42,758 nt of DNA from an uncultured Gammaproteobacteria bacterium (GCA_913043815.1 CAJWNY010000015.1:1-42758), one strand, 5' to 3'. Counted from the first letter of the stretch, positions 1 to 8,531 are shown. Notes: generated by a model not told the origin, from the sequence alone. Made by a program: numbers and translations.

Positions 1-473
1 AGATTTTCTATAGTGGCGTTATCGTCAGTCAGCGGTACCACGCTGTGGGCATCGCCAGCGTAGGCAATGAGTCCGGTTAGGCCTTCGTTGCGGAGTCGCA
101 ATATATCAATGACTTTCTGTTTTGCCTTAACCATTCGCGAGGGTTTTATGTCTTCTCCAAGCATGGAGAGCGAGAGATCTAACATGATCACCAACGCGTC
201 ATTTTTTTGTTCAACATTTTGCGGCAGCTTTTCCCAAGTGGGGCCAGCAAGGCCGATCACACTTGCTGCTAGGGCAAAGAGTAGGGTGACTTTAAGCCAT
301 GTACCTGAGGATTTCGCGCTGTCTTCTATGAGTACAGACAAAAGTTCGCTATTGATTGCGCTCAGCCATTTAGAACGTCCGCGAGTTTTTTTGACCCAAA
401 AATGTATCAGCGCTGCCAAGGGGATAAATGCTAATAAGCACAGTGGTCGCAAAAAATGTAATTCATCAAACAC
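1..473 (-). CDS. BatB-like von Willebrand A membrane protein, truncated by the window edge
   Basis: This reading frame stays open on the minus strand to base 1, so only the first 157 codons are present. The translation starts with a hydrophobic segment (about residues 9-26), has a second one at about 61-77, and then enters a VWA domain. The MIDAS metal-binding signature D-L-S-L-S is at residues 99-103. The GTG start at 473-471 overlaps the end of the upstream VWA gene, and no in-frame ATG is better placed. Two VWA proteins in a row behind MoxR, DUF58 and DUF4381 is the usual Bat/MoxR layout, so this is the BatB position. The family is anchored in the inner membrane with the VWA domain probably outside the cytoplasm. 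The exact role is not established. TPR and BatD-like genes would be expected just beyond the edge. Confidence 0.85.
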   Translation of the reverse strand, partial: MFDELHFLRPLCLLAFIPLAALIHFWVKKTRGRSKWLSAINSELLSVLIEDSAKSSGTWLKVTLLFALAASVIGLAGPTWEKLPQNVEQKNDALVIMLDLSLSMLGEDIKPSRMVKAKQKVIDILRLRNEGLTGLIAYAGDAHSVVPLTDDNATIEN

Positions 474-1476
474 GTGATGTCTCCCGTCCCAGTATGAGTT
501 CTACTGTCAGGAGCAAGGTAATCAGCGCAAGGCATAAACCCAAGGGCCAGAAAAATAGCGCTTGGACCGGTCGGTAAACTTCGGACTCTTGCTCTACCGG
601 TTCCAACTCGTCAATGATCGCGTAGATTTGTATTAACGCTTGAGGGTCGCGGGCGCGGAAGTATTTGCCCCCAGTGACATCAGCAATGCCCTCAAGGGTA
701 TCTTCGTCTAAGTCGGCAGAAGGGTTGGTTACTCTGCCGCCTAGGGTGCCAAAAATACCCGGCATACGCATTTCGTCTGCACCCACACCCACAGTGTAAA
801 TCTTAATGCCATCTCTTGCCGCCAACTCTGCGGCAACCTTGGGTTCGACCTCGCCGACATTGTTGGCACCATCAGTAAGTAAGATCAGCACTTTTTCTTC
901 GTTAGGTCGTTTGCGCAGGCGTTTTACCGCCAAACCTATGGCGTCGCCAATGGCGGTCTTACCTCCGGCAATGCCTACTGGTGCTTCGATCAGCAGACGG
1001 TTAACGCTTTTCAAGTCAAAGGTCAGAGGTGCTTGGAGGTAGGCATTGGTGCCAAATAAAACCAACCCTATGCGGTCGCCATTACGTGCTTCAACAAATT
1101 TCGCAATGACTGCTTTAACCACAGACAATCGGTCAACGAAGTCGCCTTGGACCTGCATGTCTTCGGTGCCCATGCTGCCCGAGATGTCTACCGCCAGCAT
1201 GAGGTCTCTGCCAGAGGCGGGCAGTGACATAGGGTCGCCGATAAGTTGTGGCCTTGCAGCGGCGGTAACAAGAAATGTCCATGCAAGGCTGAGGAGAATT
1301 ATTTTCCAAAGGCTTCGCGCCGGCTCACCTGAATTGGCAGTGGTTACGCTAGAAAAACCGCCTAAATTTGGCACGGTGAGCGCTGCTTCTACGCGCTCGC
1401 TTTGCGGGAATAGAAACCTCACCAGCAGGGGTAGAGGTAGCGCCCAAAATACCCAAGGCCATAACCACTCAATCAT
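466..1476 (-). CDS. BatA-like von Willebrand A domain membrane protein
   Basis: The 336-residue protein has hydrophobic segments near residues 6-23 and 57-73 and a last one near 305-328. These flank a VWA domain with the MIDAS motif D-I-S-G-S at 97-101 and the later conserved T-D-G-A-N-N strand. This is the standard BatA topology: two N-terminal membrane segments, the VWA domain, then a C-terminal anchor. In the family, the MIDAS metal is used for protein-protein contacts, often with MoxR-type ATPases. Its start overlaps the preceding DUF4381 gene by 8 bases and its end overlaps the next VWA gene by 8 bases, so translation is probably coupled through the operon. Family membership is clear. 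The cellular role (envelope stress tolerance or complex maturation) is inferred from relatives. Confidence 0.9.
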   Translation of the reverse strand: MIEWLWPWVFWALPLPLLVRFLFPQSERVEAALTVPNLGGFSSVTTANSGEPARSLWKIILLSLAWTFLVTAAARPQLIGDPMSLPASGRDLMLAVDISGSMGTEDMQVQGDFVDRLSVVKAVIAKFVEARNGDRIGLVLFGTNAYLQAPLTFDLKSVNRLLIEAPVGIAGGKTAIGDAIGLAVKRLRKRPNEEKVLILLTDGANNVGEVEPKVAAELAARDGIKIYTVGVGADEMRMPGIFGTLGGRVTNPSADLDEDTLEGIADVTGGKYFRARDPQALIQIYAIIDELEPVEQESEVYRPVQALFFWPLGLCLALITLLLTVELILGRETSRV

Positions 1477-2026
1477 TGGCGGGCTCTATCTGTTTGCGGG
1501 CATTAAGTGCAGGATTGGTGCTGTTATACACAAAAAGCTGCTTGGTTTTTGTCGGGTGCACTTTGGCTAATAACTCGGTCAAATGTCGTTTAAGGCCTTG
1601 GATATCTGGCGCGCTGTTTGGGTTGAACCGTTGTAATCCTAATATTTGTCCAGAACCGCTGCTAAAGTTATTGCTATTGCTGATGGTGTCTAAGGCTTGC
1701 AGCCAACGGGTATTAGACGCCTTTGCCAGGGTGTCCATGCGCAAGGCAACAACAAAAAGTCGTTTCAGCAGGCTGTTGCTGCGATGAACGAATTCTAGAT
1801 CCGTAATGCCGCCCAAACTGTGTTCCTCGAAGAGGTCTTGCATTAACTGCTTCGCTGCTCGAGTGGGACGGCGCGCCTTGTACGCCCTGGCCATTAATCG
1901 CGTTAGGACAATGCAGCCTACCAAGATTAAGGCAGCGACAATCCACCAGCCAAATGCCAGTGGCCACCAATCAGGCTCTACGGGCAGTCGAATATCTCTG
2001 AGCAGTGCTAATGGGTCGTTATTCAT
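1469..2026 (-). CDS. DUF4381 domain membrane protein
   Basis: This 185-residue protein has the DUF4381 hallmarks: a short N-terminal stretch with the pattern L-R-D-I-R-L-P-V, then Trp-rich residues (about 19-29) leading into one membrane helix at about 25-45. A basic cytoplasmic region follows, predicted mostly helical. It has no catalytic motif that I recognise. It sits exactly between the DUF58 and BatA genes: the DUF58 stop ends at 2027 and this ATG starts at 2026. DUF4381 proteins recur in this place in gammaproteobacterial MoxR/VWA operons. They are thought to be structural or adaptor partners of the VWA proteins, but no function has been shown that I can name. Confidence 0.85.
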   Translation of the reverse strand: MNNDPLALLRDIRLPVEPDWWPLAFGWWIVAALILVGCIVLTRLMARAYKARRPTRAAKQLMQDLFEEHSLGGITDLEFVHRSNSLLKRLFVVALRMDTLAKASNTRWLQALDTISNSNNFSSGSGQILGLQRFNPNSAPDIQGLKRHLTELLAKVHPTKTKQLFVYNSTNPALNARKQIEPAND

Positions 2027-2992
2027 TTATACCCAACTTAAATGATCCCAGTTAGGATCTTCGGTGCTCAATGTGAGATATGTCATTGACTCATGGCGAC
2101 ATAAGTCTTTCAGCACTTGGCAGCGCTCTGCGAAGTCAGCTGAATATTTTGCGCGCAGATTCTCCTTGCCGGAGTAAAACTGTAACCGCTGGTTACCGTC
2201 GGTAATCACATAATTGTCTGCTGGCGGTAACTCTTTATCTAACGGATCTTGAATGTGCAGAGCGACCACTTGATTGTTGCGTGCCAGTTTTTTGATTTGC
2301 TCTGACCAACTCGTAAGGTCGCCACTAAAATCGCTGATGACAAAAATTTTATAGTTGCTTTGGGTCAGTCTTCTTAACTGCTCTAGGCCAGTAAATTTGC
2401 TGGTTTGCGTATCAAGCCTGGGTGATCTTTTTAACGCTTGGTTAGCAACGGCCACTTGGGCGAGCAACCTGCCTATTGCTCGGCTGGTGCGAAAAGGTCG
2501 GTAGAGAGCTTGCAAGTCGTTACTTATAACAATCCCGCCGACCCGGTCACCAGCGGCGAACGTTTGCCAAGCGATGCGTCCGGCTAGTTCTGCCGCAGCC
2601 ACAGACTTAAGTCGTTGCTTAGAGCCGAAGAACATGTGTTGGCTCTGGTCGACAAAGAGTAGTGCTGGACGCTCTCTTTCCTCGCGAAAGAGTTTGGTAT
2701 GTGGTTTGTTTTTGCGTGCGGTGACGCGCCAGTCAATGGCGCGTACATTGTCACCGGGTTGGTAGGCGCGCACTTCTGCGAAGTCTACGCCGCGTCCTTT
2801 AGTTTTAGACAGCTTAATGCCGGATTGACTGCCCATGACCTTGGCTGATTGGCCCTGATGTGCACGTATGCTTTTGTGCCGTAAAGCCAAGAGTTGTGGC
2901 AGAGAAATGTAGGCACCGGGAATTACGTCGGCCGCTTTGCCGCTTGCAATGCTGGGGTCGTTTGTCGGGTGGTATTGGGCGTTCTTAGACAT
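2027..2992 (-). CDS. DUF58 domain protein of the MoxR/VWA operon
   Basis: The 321-residue protein carries the DUF58 core. The typical sequence around residues 68-100 contains D-F-A-E-V-R-A-Y-Q-P-G-D, then I-D-W-R-V-T-A-R and a K-L-F-R-E-E-R-E segment. A degenerate VWA-like fold follows, starting at L-F-V-D-Q-S-Q-H-M. No membrane segment is visible, so it is probably cytoplasmic. DUF58 genes almost always follow moxR and are believed to be clients or partners of the ATPase. Only 5 bases separate it from moxR, and the next gene begins where it stops, so co-transcription is very likely. The molecular activity is unknown. Confidence 0.9.
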   Translation of the reverse strand: MSKNAQYHPTNDPSIASGKAADVIPGAYISLPQLLALRHKSIRAHQGQSAKVMGSQSGIKLSKTKGRGVDFAEVRAYQPGDNVRAIDWRVTARKNKPHTKLFREERERPALLFVDQSQHMFFGSKQRLKSVAAAELAGRIAWQTFAAGDRVGGIVISNDLQALYRPFRTSRAIGRLLAQVAVANQALKRSPRLDTQTSKFTGLEQLRRLTQSNYKIFVISDFSGDLTSWSEQIKKLARNNQVVALHIQDPLDKELPPADNYVITDGNQRLQFYSGKENLRAKYSADFAERCQVLKDLCRHESMTYLTLSTEDPNWDHLSWV

Positions 2993-2997
2993 TAATT

Positions 2998-3966
2998 TTA
3001 TGGCACAGGTACTAGGGCGATGAGGTCATCTATTACTTGGTCTGTGGTGATACCTTGCGCGTCTGCATCAAAGGACAAGATTAAACGGTGACGCAGCACG
3101 TCGTGGGCAACGCGTTGCACATCTTCTGGCGTTACAAAGTTGCGGTCGTTTAACCAAGCTAAGGCTCGAGCGCACATGTCTAGGCCAATTGTGCCTCGAG
3201 GGCTTGCCCCAAACTCTAACCAAGGCTTGATTCTCTCCGGAGGATTACGCGTGGCTAAAATCAGTTCAACAATATATTTCTCTACTGGCTCTGCCATATG
3301 CAGTGCAAGCATCTCTTGCCGCGCGCTAAAAATATTATGTTGGGTGATCAGCGTTTGTGCTGGCGCAGAAATCTGGGCGTTTTCGTTGCGTACCAACTGG
3401 AGGATTTTTGTTTCAGCTTCTCTATCTGGGTAATCAACCAGTACATGCAGCAGGAAACGGTCTAGTTGAGCTTCGGGCAGCGGGTAGGTGCCTTCCTGTT
3501 CAATTGGGTTCTGGGTTGCCATAACCATAAATAGCTCTGGTAGCGCAAAGGTCTCGCGGCCAAAACTGACCTGGCGCTCGCCCATGGCTTCTAATAGTGC
3601 TGATTGCACCTTGGCTGGTGCGCGGTTGATTTCGTCGGTGAGTATGAGGTTGTGAAAAATGGGTCCCGGCTGAAAGTTGAAGGTGCCATCTTCGGGTCTA
3701 TAAATTTCGGTGCCAGTAACGTCGCTGGGCAAAAGGTCTGGCGTAAACTGAATGCGCTGGAAGTTGCCCTCAATGATACCCGCCAACTCTTTAATAATAC
3801 GGGTCTTGGCCAATCCTGGTGCGCCTTCAACCAACAAGTGTCCGCCACATAAAAGGGCCATGATCAGGCGGTCAATTAAGCCCTCTTGGCCAATGACTTT
3901 GCTTGCTAAATAACTGCGTGCTTGGTTAATGGCGGCAAATGGTGACTGGCTGTCTGCGGTATTCAT
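2998..3966 (-). CDS. MoxR-family AAA+ ATPase
   Basis: The 322-residue AAA+ protein has Walker A (E-G-A-P-G-L-A-K-T-R, near residue 50), Walker B with sensor region (L-T-D-E-I-N-R-A-P, near 110), and the MoxR-typical segment A-T-Q-N-P-I-E-Q-E-G-T-Y. A C-terminal lid domain follows. MoxR proteins hydrolyse ATP to remodel or insert cofactors into partner proteins, working with VWA-domain proteins such as those encoded next. The frame is open back to 4056. I chose the ATG at 3966 because the family normally begins shortly before the first helix, and the extra 30 residues look unlike it. It is the first gene of the five-gene minus-strand operon. Its promoter should lie in the 3967-4201 gap, divergent from pyrD. 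Confidence 0.92.
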   Translation of the reverse strand: MNTADSQSPFAAINQARSYLASKVIGQEGLIDRLIMALLCGGHLLVEGAPGLAKTRIIKELAGIIEGNFQRIQFTPDLLPSDVTGTEIYRPEDGTFNFQPGPIFHNLILTDEINRAPAKVQSALLEAMGERQVSFGRETFALPELFMVMATQNPIEQEGTYPLPEAQLDRFLLHVLVDYPDREAETKILQLVRNENAQISAPAQTLITQHNIFSARQEMLALHMAEPVEKYIVELILATRNPPERIKPWLEFGASPRGTIGLDMCARALAWLNDRNFVTPEDVQRVAHDVLRHRLILSFDADAQGITTDQVIDDLIALVPVP

Positions 3967-4201
3967 ATTGGACCTAATAACTTCTGAAAGCCCATTGTAG
4001 CGGCCCGAGAGTGTAGGTCCAGATAGAAACGCCTTTTTGGCTAGGAAAATTATCACGAGAGATTACAGGTGCAACGATTTCTAATTTTGGCAGGTCGGTG
4101 TTCAGTGTTTTAGGGTTTGGCGAAGACCAGGGGATAAATTTTTGTGCTCAGATGCCGCTAATGCGTTGGGCCAGCTGGGTTGGAAACGTTACACTAGGGT
4201 T

Positions 4202-5224
4202 ATGTTGAAATTAGCACAAAATATTCTCATCAACTTGCCACCTGAGTTGTCCCACAATGCCGCCATTAATGGCCTGAATGCCATGGGTCAGCTACCTGGG
4301 CCGGTACGCCCTCTAGAGGGTAAAAAAGTCGCTTTTTTGGGGCGTGAGCTTGCCAACCCCATCGGTCTGGCTGCAGGTTTGGATAAGGATGCCCAGGCTG
4401 TACTTGGACTCGCCAAAGTAGGCTTTGGCTTTGTTGAAGTGGGCACCGTTACCCCAAGGCCGCAACCGGGCAACCCAAAGCCAAGGCTGTTCAGGCTAAA
4501 AGAGCACAGTGCGCTGATTAATCGTATGGGTTTCAACAACCAGGGCGTGGATGCAATGGCCGGGCGTCTTGAACGAGTCCGGCAGAGTGGACGCTTAAGC
4601 AGTACGCTCCTTGGGGTTAATTTGGGTAAGAACAAGGATACGCCACTAGAATGCGCCACAGATGATTATTTGATCGGTATGACGCGCCTTTATGCCTTGG
4701 CGGACTATTTCACGCTTAACCTTTCTTCTCCTAACACGCCGGGTCTGCGCCAGCTGCAGCATGGTGGGGCACTCGCTGAGTTACTTGGTCGAGTGAAAGA
4801 GGCTCAGCAACGCTTGGCCAACGGGCGCTCAGTGGTCCCGGTTTTGCTAAAGGTGGCACCAGATCTTGATGACGAAGACATTGACAGTATTGCTACTCAG
4901 TTGGCCGCGTCGGAGTTAGAAGGGCTTATTGCAACCAATACCACCTTGGAGCGCCGTGCGGTTCAGGGTCATGTACATGCAGATGAAGCGGGTGGTCTTA
5001 GCGGTGCGCCGTTGACACAAAAGAGTGCAGACGTGGTGAGGAAGTTTCGGGCAAAATTGCCCGCAAATATGCCTATCGTCGGCGTCGGCGGAATATCCAC
5101 TCCGGATAATGCTGTGGCTATGCTGGCTGCTGGGGCGAAAGTGTTACAAATATACTCATCATTTATTTATGAAGGCCCTAATTTGGTGCAAAAATTGGTG
5201 ACAGGAACAGACAATCCAAAGTAG
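4202..5224 (+). CDS. pyrD: dihydroorotate dehydrogenase (quinone), class 2
   Basis: This enzyme oxidises dihydroorotate to orotate in pyrimidine synthesis and passes electrons to the quinone pool at the inner membrane. The 340-residue length and the N-terminal helical quinone-binding extension mark it as class 2. The active-site stretch L-N-L-S-S-P-N-T-P-G-L-R places the catalytic Ser at residue 175, the same number as in E. coli PyrD. FMN contacts such as G-L-A-A-G-L-D-K (about 56-62), V-N-L-G-K-N-K (139-145) and G-V-G-G-I near the C-terminus are intact. The frame also opens upstream at a TTG (4142). The ATG at 4202, preceded by AGGG, fits the family start. It stands alone, divergent from moxR. 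Confidence 0.96.
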   Translation: MLKLAQNILINLPPELSHNAAINGLNAMGQLPGPVRPLEGKKVAFLGRELANPIGLAAGLDKDAQAVLGLAKVGFGFVEVGTVTPRPQPGNPKPRLFRLKEHSALINRMGFNNQGVDAMAGRLERVRQSGRLSSTLLGVNLGKNKDTPLECATDDYLIGMTRLYALADYFTLNLSSPNTPGLRQLQHGGALAELLGRVKEAQQRLANGRSVVPVLLKVAPDLDDEDIDSIATQLAASELEGLIATNTTLERRAVQGHVHADEAGGLSGAPLTQKSADVVRKFRAKLPANMPIVGVGGISTPDNAVAMLAAGAKVLQIYSSFIYEGPNLVQKLVTGTDNPK

Positions 5225-5256
5225 TTAAAAGAATGCCCTAAAAGCGCACGATTATG

Positions 5257-5271
5257 TGGCGTTTTTATTGT
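5257..5271 (+). promoter_or_regulatory. possible sigma-54 type -24/-12 promoter for the ammonium channel gene
   Basis: TGGC at 5257-5260 is followed after seven bases by TTGT at 5268-5271. This gives GG-N10-GT, where the sigma-54 consensus has GG-N10-GC. It lies about 47 bases before the Amt start codon. Just upstream, around 5234-5248, is a loose TGC...GCA inverted pair that could be a poor NtrC site. Amt genes in gammaproteobacteria are commonly NtrC/sigma-54 controlled, which is why the match was considered. The -12 element is imperfect, so this is tentative. Confidence 0.35.
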
Positions 5272-5318
5272 CCTTTCTATTAAATACTTCCCTTGATAAA
5301 TCTTGATGGGGATGACAA

Positions 5319-6596
5319 ATGAAAATTTTTGCTTTACTGGCTGGACTCATTCTTAGTATACCTGCCTATGCAGATGGTATTGAGGGTGCGGACACTGCGT
5401 GGATTATGACCGCAACAGCACTTGTTCTGATGATGACCATTCCTGGCCTATCGCTTTTTTATGCTGGTTTGGTCCGTACCAAAAACGTGCTCAGCGTTTT
5501 GATGCAGTGTTTTACCATCACCTGTTTGATGTCGGTCCTATGGATTGTCATTGGGTATTCCCTAGCCTTCGGTGACGGCGGTTCTATGAACGCTTTTATA
5601 GGCGGTACATCTAACTTCATGCTTGCCGCTATTGGCCAAGAAACCCCGTCAGGCACTATTCCAGAGAGCGTGTTTGCGCTTTTTCAAATGACGTTTGCCG
5701 TGATAACACCTGCATTGATCGTAGGTGGCTTCGCTGAGCGCATGCGTTTTTCAGCTGTTGTCCTATTCTGTGCTGCTTGGTTGATCCTTGTTTATGCACC
5801 CATTTGTCACTGGGTGTGGGGCGGCGGCTGGTTGTCTGACCTAGGGGTTATGGACTTTGCAGGCGGCATTGTTGTGCACGTTACCGCAGGTGTAGCAGCG
5901 CTGGTTGCCGCTATGGTTTTGGGCAATCGCAGAGGTTTTCCAACCCAGGCAATGCCGCCTCACAACATGACTTTAACCATAACCGGCGCGGGTTTGCTCT
6001 GGGTCGGGTGGTTTGGCTTTAACGGTGGCAGTGCGCTTGGCGCGAATGGCGACGCCGGTATGGCAATGCTCGCTACGCATACTTCAGCGGCAATGGGTGC
6101 ATTGACTTGGATGCTATTAGAAAAAATGAAATACGGCAAAGCCTCAGCATTGGGTGCAGTTACAGGCATGGTTGCAGGTCTGGGTACCATTACCCCAGCC
6201 TCTGGCTTTGTGGGACCGGGCGGCGCGTTGATCATTGGTCTAAGTGCTGGTTTTGTATGTTTCTACGCCACAGGTTATATCAAGCGTACGCTGAAAATTG
6301 ATGACTCTTTAGACGTGTTCCCAGTTCACGGTGTGGGCGGTATTTTGGGTACTTTGCTAACCGGTGTTTTTGCCAGCAATGCATTAGGTGTATTTGGCGG
6401 CCAAGAAGAAATTAGCATTGGCGCTCAGGTGCAGGTCCAGTTAATTGGTATTGTTGCTGCGATTGTTTACACAGCGGTTGTAACCTACGGAATTCTTAAG
6501 CTGACCGATGCGCTTGTCGGCAACAGAGTGAGCGAAGAGGATGAGCAAGAGGGGCTAGATTTGGTCGCTCATAACGAGCGCGGATACGATCTGTAG
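5319..6596 (+). CDS. amtB: ammonium transporter, Amt/AmtB family
   Basis: This is an inner-membrane ammonium channel of 425 residues with a cleavable-looking signal peptide (hydrophobic core then A-Y-A at 16-18) and about eleven membrane helices. The pore signature is intact: Asp179 in G-V-M-D-F-A-G-G, His187 in V-V-H-V-T-A-G, and the second pore His337 in F-P-V-H-G-V-G-G. The GGGGA-like ribosome site just before 5319 supports the start. The cytoplasmic tail is acidic. In many bacteria a PII gene (glnK) precedes amtB and gates the channel. None is present here, so the controlling PII protein must be encoded elsewhere. Downstream genes are convergent. Confidence 0.95.
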   Translation: MKIFALLAGLILSIPAYADGIEGADTAWIMTATALVLMMTIPGLSLFYAGLVRTKNVLSVLMQCFTITCLMSVLWIVIGYSLAFGDGGSMNAFIGGTSNFMLAAIGQETPSGTIPESVFALFQMTFAVITPALIVGGFAERMRFSAVVLFCAAWLILVYAPICHWVWGGGWLSDLGVMDFAGGIVVHVTAGVAALVAAMVLGNRRGFPTQAMPPHNMTLTITGAGLLWVGWFGFNGGSALGANGDAGMAMLATHTSAAMGALTWMLLEKMKYGKASALGAVTGMVAGLGTITPASGFVGPGGALIIGLSAGFVCFYATGYIKRTLKIDDSLDVFPVHGVGGILGTLLTGVFASNALGVFGGQEEISIGAQVQVQLIGIVAAIVYTAVVTYGILKLTDALVGNRVSEEDEQEGLDLVAHNERGYDL

Positions 6597-6662
6597 CTAG
6601 TTAGGAAGTGCGGGCACGGATGGGTAGTTGAAAGCAGCGCCTATTCTGGGGCTTGGTGCAAT

Positions 6663-6720
6663 ACCGAGCCAAGCGTCCGCAGGTTGCATTGAGGCTCGGT
6701 TAAATGCCTAGCCAAGCGTC
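6663..6720. repeat. short inverted and direct repeats between convergent amtB and ddl
   Basis: ACCGAGCC (6663-6670) and GGCTCGGT (6693-6700) form a perfect 8-base inverted repeat with a 22-base loop. The 11-mer AGCCAAGCGTC occurs at 6667-6677 and again at 6710-6720. No T-tract follows the stem, so it is not a classic intrinsic terminator. It may be a transcript 3' end structure or the decayed remains of a small repeat element. Nothing else is recognisable in the 6597-6809 gap. Confidence 0.45.
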
Positions 6721-6809
6721 GGTTAACGTAGTTAAGCTGGTTCTCTGATTGCGCAATGCCGTGCAAAGATCCGATAAGTCAGGCGTTACTCAAATAGTCC
6801 TGAGCAACC

Positions 6810-7763
6810 TTACCTTTTAGTTTGTCCCCGCCGAAAGGCCCTGAGCACAAGATGCTCAATCAGCGCATCAAACTCATAGCCTATTGCAGCAGCACCCTCT
6901 GGGTACAAACTCACAGGCGTCATACCGGGTAGGGCATTAACTTCCAGCAGTACTATTTGATCGGTATCGGTGAGTATAAAGTCTGATCTTGAGAGGTCTC
7001 TCAGCCCCAATGCTTTATGTGCTGAAAGTGCGGTACTGCGCAGCTGCTCAGCGAGTTCTTCAGACACTTCTGCCGGCATGACATGGCTGCTTTGTCCGGG
7101 CGTGTACCGGTTGTGGTAGTCGTACCATTCATTTTCTGCGGTACATATTTCAATGACCGGATGGGCTTTGGAGCCCTCGAGGGTTTCTAGCACACCGACG
7201 GTGACTTCGCGGCCAAGTACAAACGGTTCCACTAGACAGCGCCCAAAAGCAAGGCATTGTGCCAAGGCTGCGGCTATGTCGCCGCCGTTGGGCAGCAGTT
7301 GCACGCCCAAGGCCGAACCCTGATTAAGCGGCTTGATGGCCACTCGGGGGCCTAGTAGACGCTCAATGTCTGTGGCAGTAGCTGCTAGGTCTGCACTGGG
7401 CTTTACAATGTAGTCATCAATAATGGGTAATCCGTGGCGTTTAAATATACTTTTGGCCACTGCCTTATCCATTGCCATGGCGCTGCCGCGCACATCGCTG
7501 CCCACATAGCATAGCTCCAGCATTTCTAGTAAACCCTGCACCGTGCCGTCTTCCCCTGGCGGCCCGTGGAGGGCGGGGAAAACTACGTCTGGTTGTATTT
7601 TGATTAGCTCAGATGGGCAATTCCTATCTAGCTCTACCACTGAGACCTGAAAGCCGGTGTTCATCAGCGCCAATTTTACTTGGGCCGCAGATTGTCGGGA
7701 CACATCAGCCTCGGCGGAATATCCGCCTGCAAGCACAACGACATTGAGATTATTATTTTGCAT
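6810..7763 (-). CDS. ddl: D-alanine--D-alanine ligase
   Basis: This is an ATP-grasp ligase that joins two D-alanines for peptidoglycan precursors in the cytoplasm. Visible motifs are the N-terminal V-V-L-A-G-G-Y-S-A-E and the substrate/ATP segment H-G-P-P-G-E-D-G-T-V-Q-G with L-E. Also seen are the S-A-M-A-M-D-K lysine loop and the C-terminal metal-binding L-E-V-N-A-L-P-G-M-T-P. At 317 residues from the ATG at 7763 the length is normal. The frame continues to 7808, but that stretch overlaps the upstream acetyltransferase gene and does not resemble the family. It lies 5 bases after the GNAT gene and is therefore probably translated from the same message. It is outside the mur/fts cluster, so it may be a DdlA-type second copy. 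Whether another ddl exists cannot be seen here. Confidence 0.94.
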   Translation of the reverse strand: MQNNNLNVVVLAGGYSAEADVSRQSAAQVKLALMNTGFQVSVVELDRNCPSELIKIQPDVVFPALHGPPGEDGTVQGLLEMLELCYVGSDVRGSAMAMDKAVAKSIFKRHGLPIIDDYIVKPSADLAATATDIERLLGPRVAIKPLNQGSALGVQLLPNGGDIAAALAQCLAFGRCLVEPFVLGREVTVGVLETLEGSKAHPVIEICTAENEWYDYHNRYTPGQSSHVMPAEVSEELAEQLRSTALSAHKALGLRDLSRSDFILTDTDQIVLLEVNALPGMTPVSLYPEGAAAIGYEFDALIEHLVLRAFRRGQTKR

Positions 7764-7768
7764 AGAAT

Positions 7769-8296
7769 TTAGGGTTTTAGTGAGCTGCGAATGTCTACAA
7801 TGCACCATCGCTCATGGTCGCGCCAACTGCCATTAATGAATAAAAAGCCCTTTGACAGGCCTTCGAAGTTAAACCCACAGGCATCAACGAGTGCCTGAGA
7901 GCGTGTGTTGTCTGGTTGGATATTCGCCTCCAAGCGGTGCAAGCCCATTGTGGAAAAAGCAAACTTAATGAGCTGTAGTAAACCCTGGCGCATATACCCG
8001 TGGCCCTCATAGCATGCGCCTACATAGTAACCTAGTGAGGCACTTTGGAAGGTGCCGCGGACAATGTGGTTTACATTGATCAGGCCGACAATATTTTCAT
8101 CACTGCGGCGACAAATGGCAAATCCTTCAAAATCCTCTTGGCGAATTCGCTGCATATAAAGTCGGAACAGCAAGGATGAAGAGGGGGACTGTATCCAGGG
8201 CTGGTGCAGCGCTTCGCTGTCACGCATTAGCCGTACCACTTCTAACTCGTCCTTGGCCAATACTCGTCGGAGAAATACATCACTATCAACCTCCAT
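7769..8296 (-). CDS. GNAT-family N-acetyltransferase, RimJ/RimL type
   Basis: The 175-residue protein has the acetyl-CoA loop with G-H-G-Y-M-R-Q-G (near residues 98-105). The RimJ/RimL-like continuation contains L-H-R-L-E-A-N-I-Q-P-D-N and A-C-G-F-N-F-E-G. These proteins transfer acetyl groups to amines, such as ribosomal protein N-termini, small molecules or peptidoglycan-related amines. The substrate here is unknown. I chose the ATG at 8296 because AAGGA precedes it and the next residues fit the family; the open frame to 8392 adds an unrelated hydrophobic stretch. Its start overlaps the end of the small membrane protein gene by 11 bases and it leads directly into ddl. Linkage to a cell-wall enzyme is suggestive but not proof of a shared pathway. 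Confidence 0.88.
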   Translation of the reverse strand: MEVDSDVFLRRVLAKDELEVVRLMRDSEALHQPWIQSPSSSLLFRLYMQRIRQEDFEGFAICRRSDENIVGLINVNHIVRGTFQSASLGYYVGACYEGHGYMRQGLLQLIKFAFSTMGLHRLEANIQPDNTRSQALVDACGFNFEGLSKGFLFINGSWRDHERWCIVDIRSSLKP

Positions 8297-8513
8297 GCTG
8301 GTCCTTAAATTGATGCAGCAAAATCTCCCAAAGGGTGGAAGGAATAATGCCAAGGCCCAAAGCTGTTGGGATAATGGGGTGAATGGAACCATTGACCGTG
8401 AACGACCACAGCCCGCTTAAATCAAAATTAATGGTTTGCCATGCCAGAATCCCCAGTGTGAGCAGGGTGAATCCCAGTGTCAGTAGTAGATGTCGAATAA
8501 ATTGCTGCATCAA
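8286..8513 (-). CDS. small two-helix membrane protein of unknown function
   Basis: This is a 75-residue protein with a strongly hydrophobic segment at about residues 7-26 and a second at about 43-65. A short polar loop separates them and the C-terminal tail is His/Gly-rich. Two Met codons stand in a row at the start (8513 and 8510). I do not recognise a family. It is probably real: its coding end overlaps the GNAT start by 11 bases, it has clear membrane-protein composition, and a promoter-sized gap with a palindrome lies upstream. It would be the first gene of a unit with the GNAT enzyme and D-Ala-D-Ala ligase. Confidence 0.65.
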   Translation of the reverse strand: MMQQFIRHLLLTLGFTLLTLGILAWQTINFDLSGLWSFTVNGSIHPIIPTALGLGIIPSTLWEILLHQFKDQHGG

Positions 8514-8531
8514 TGAACTAAGTTACCGAGT

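Noticed and set aside
67-477. Open reading frame on the plus strand at the left edge
   Set aside because: It is antisense to a clear VWA domain protein on the minus strand and has no protein family features.
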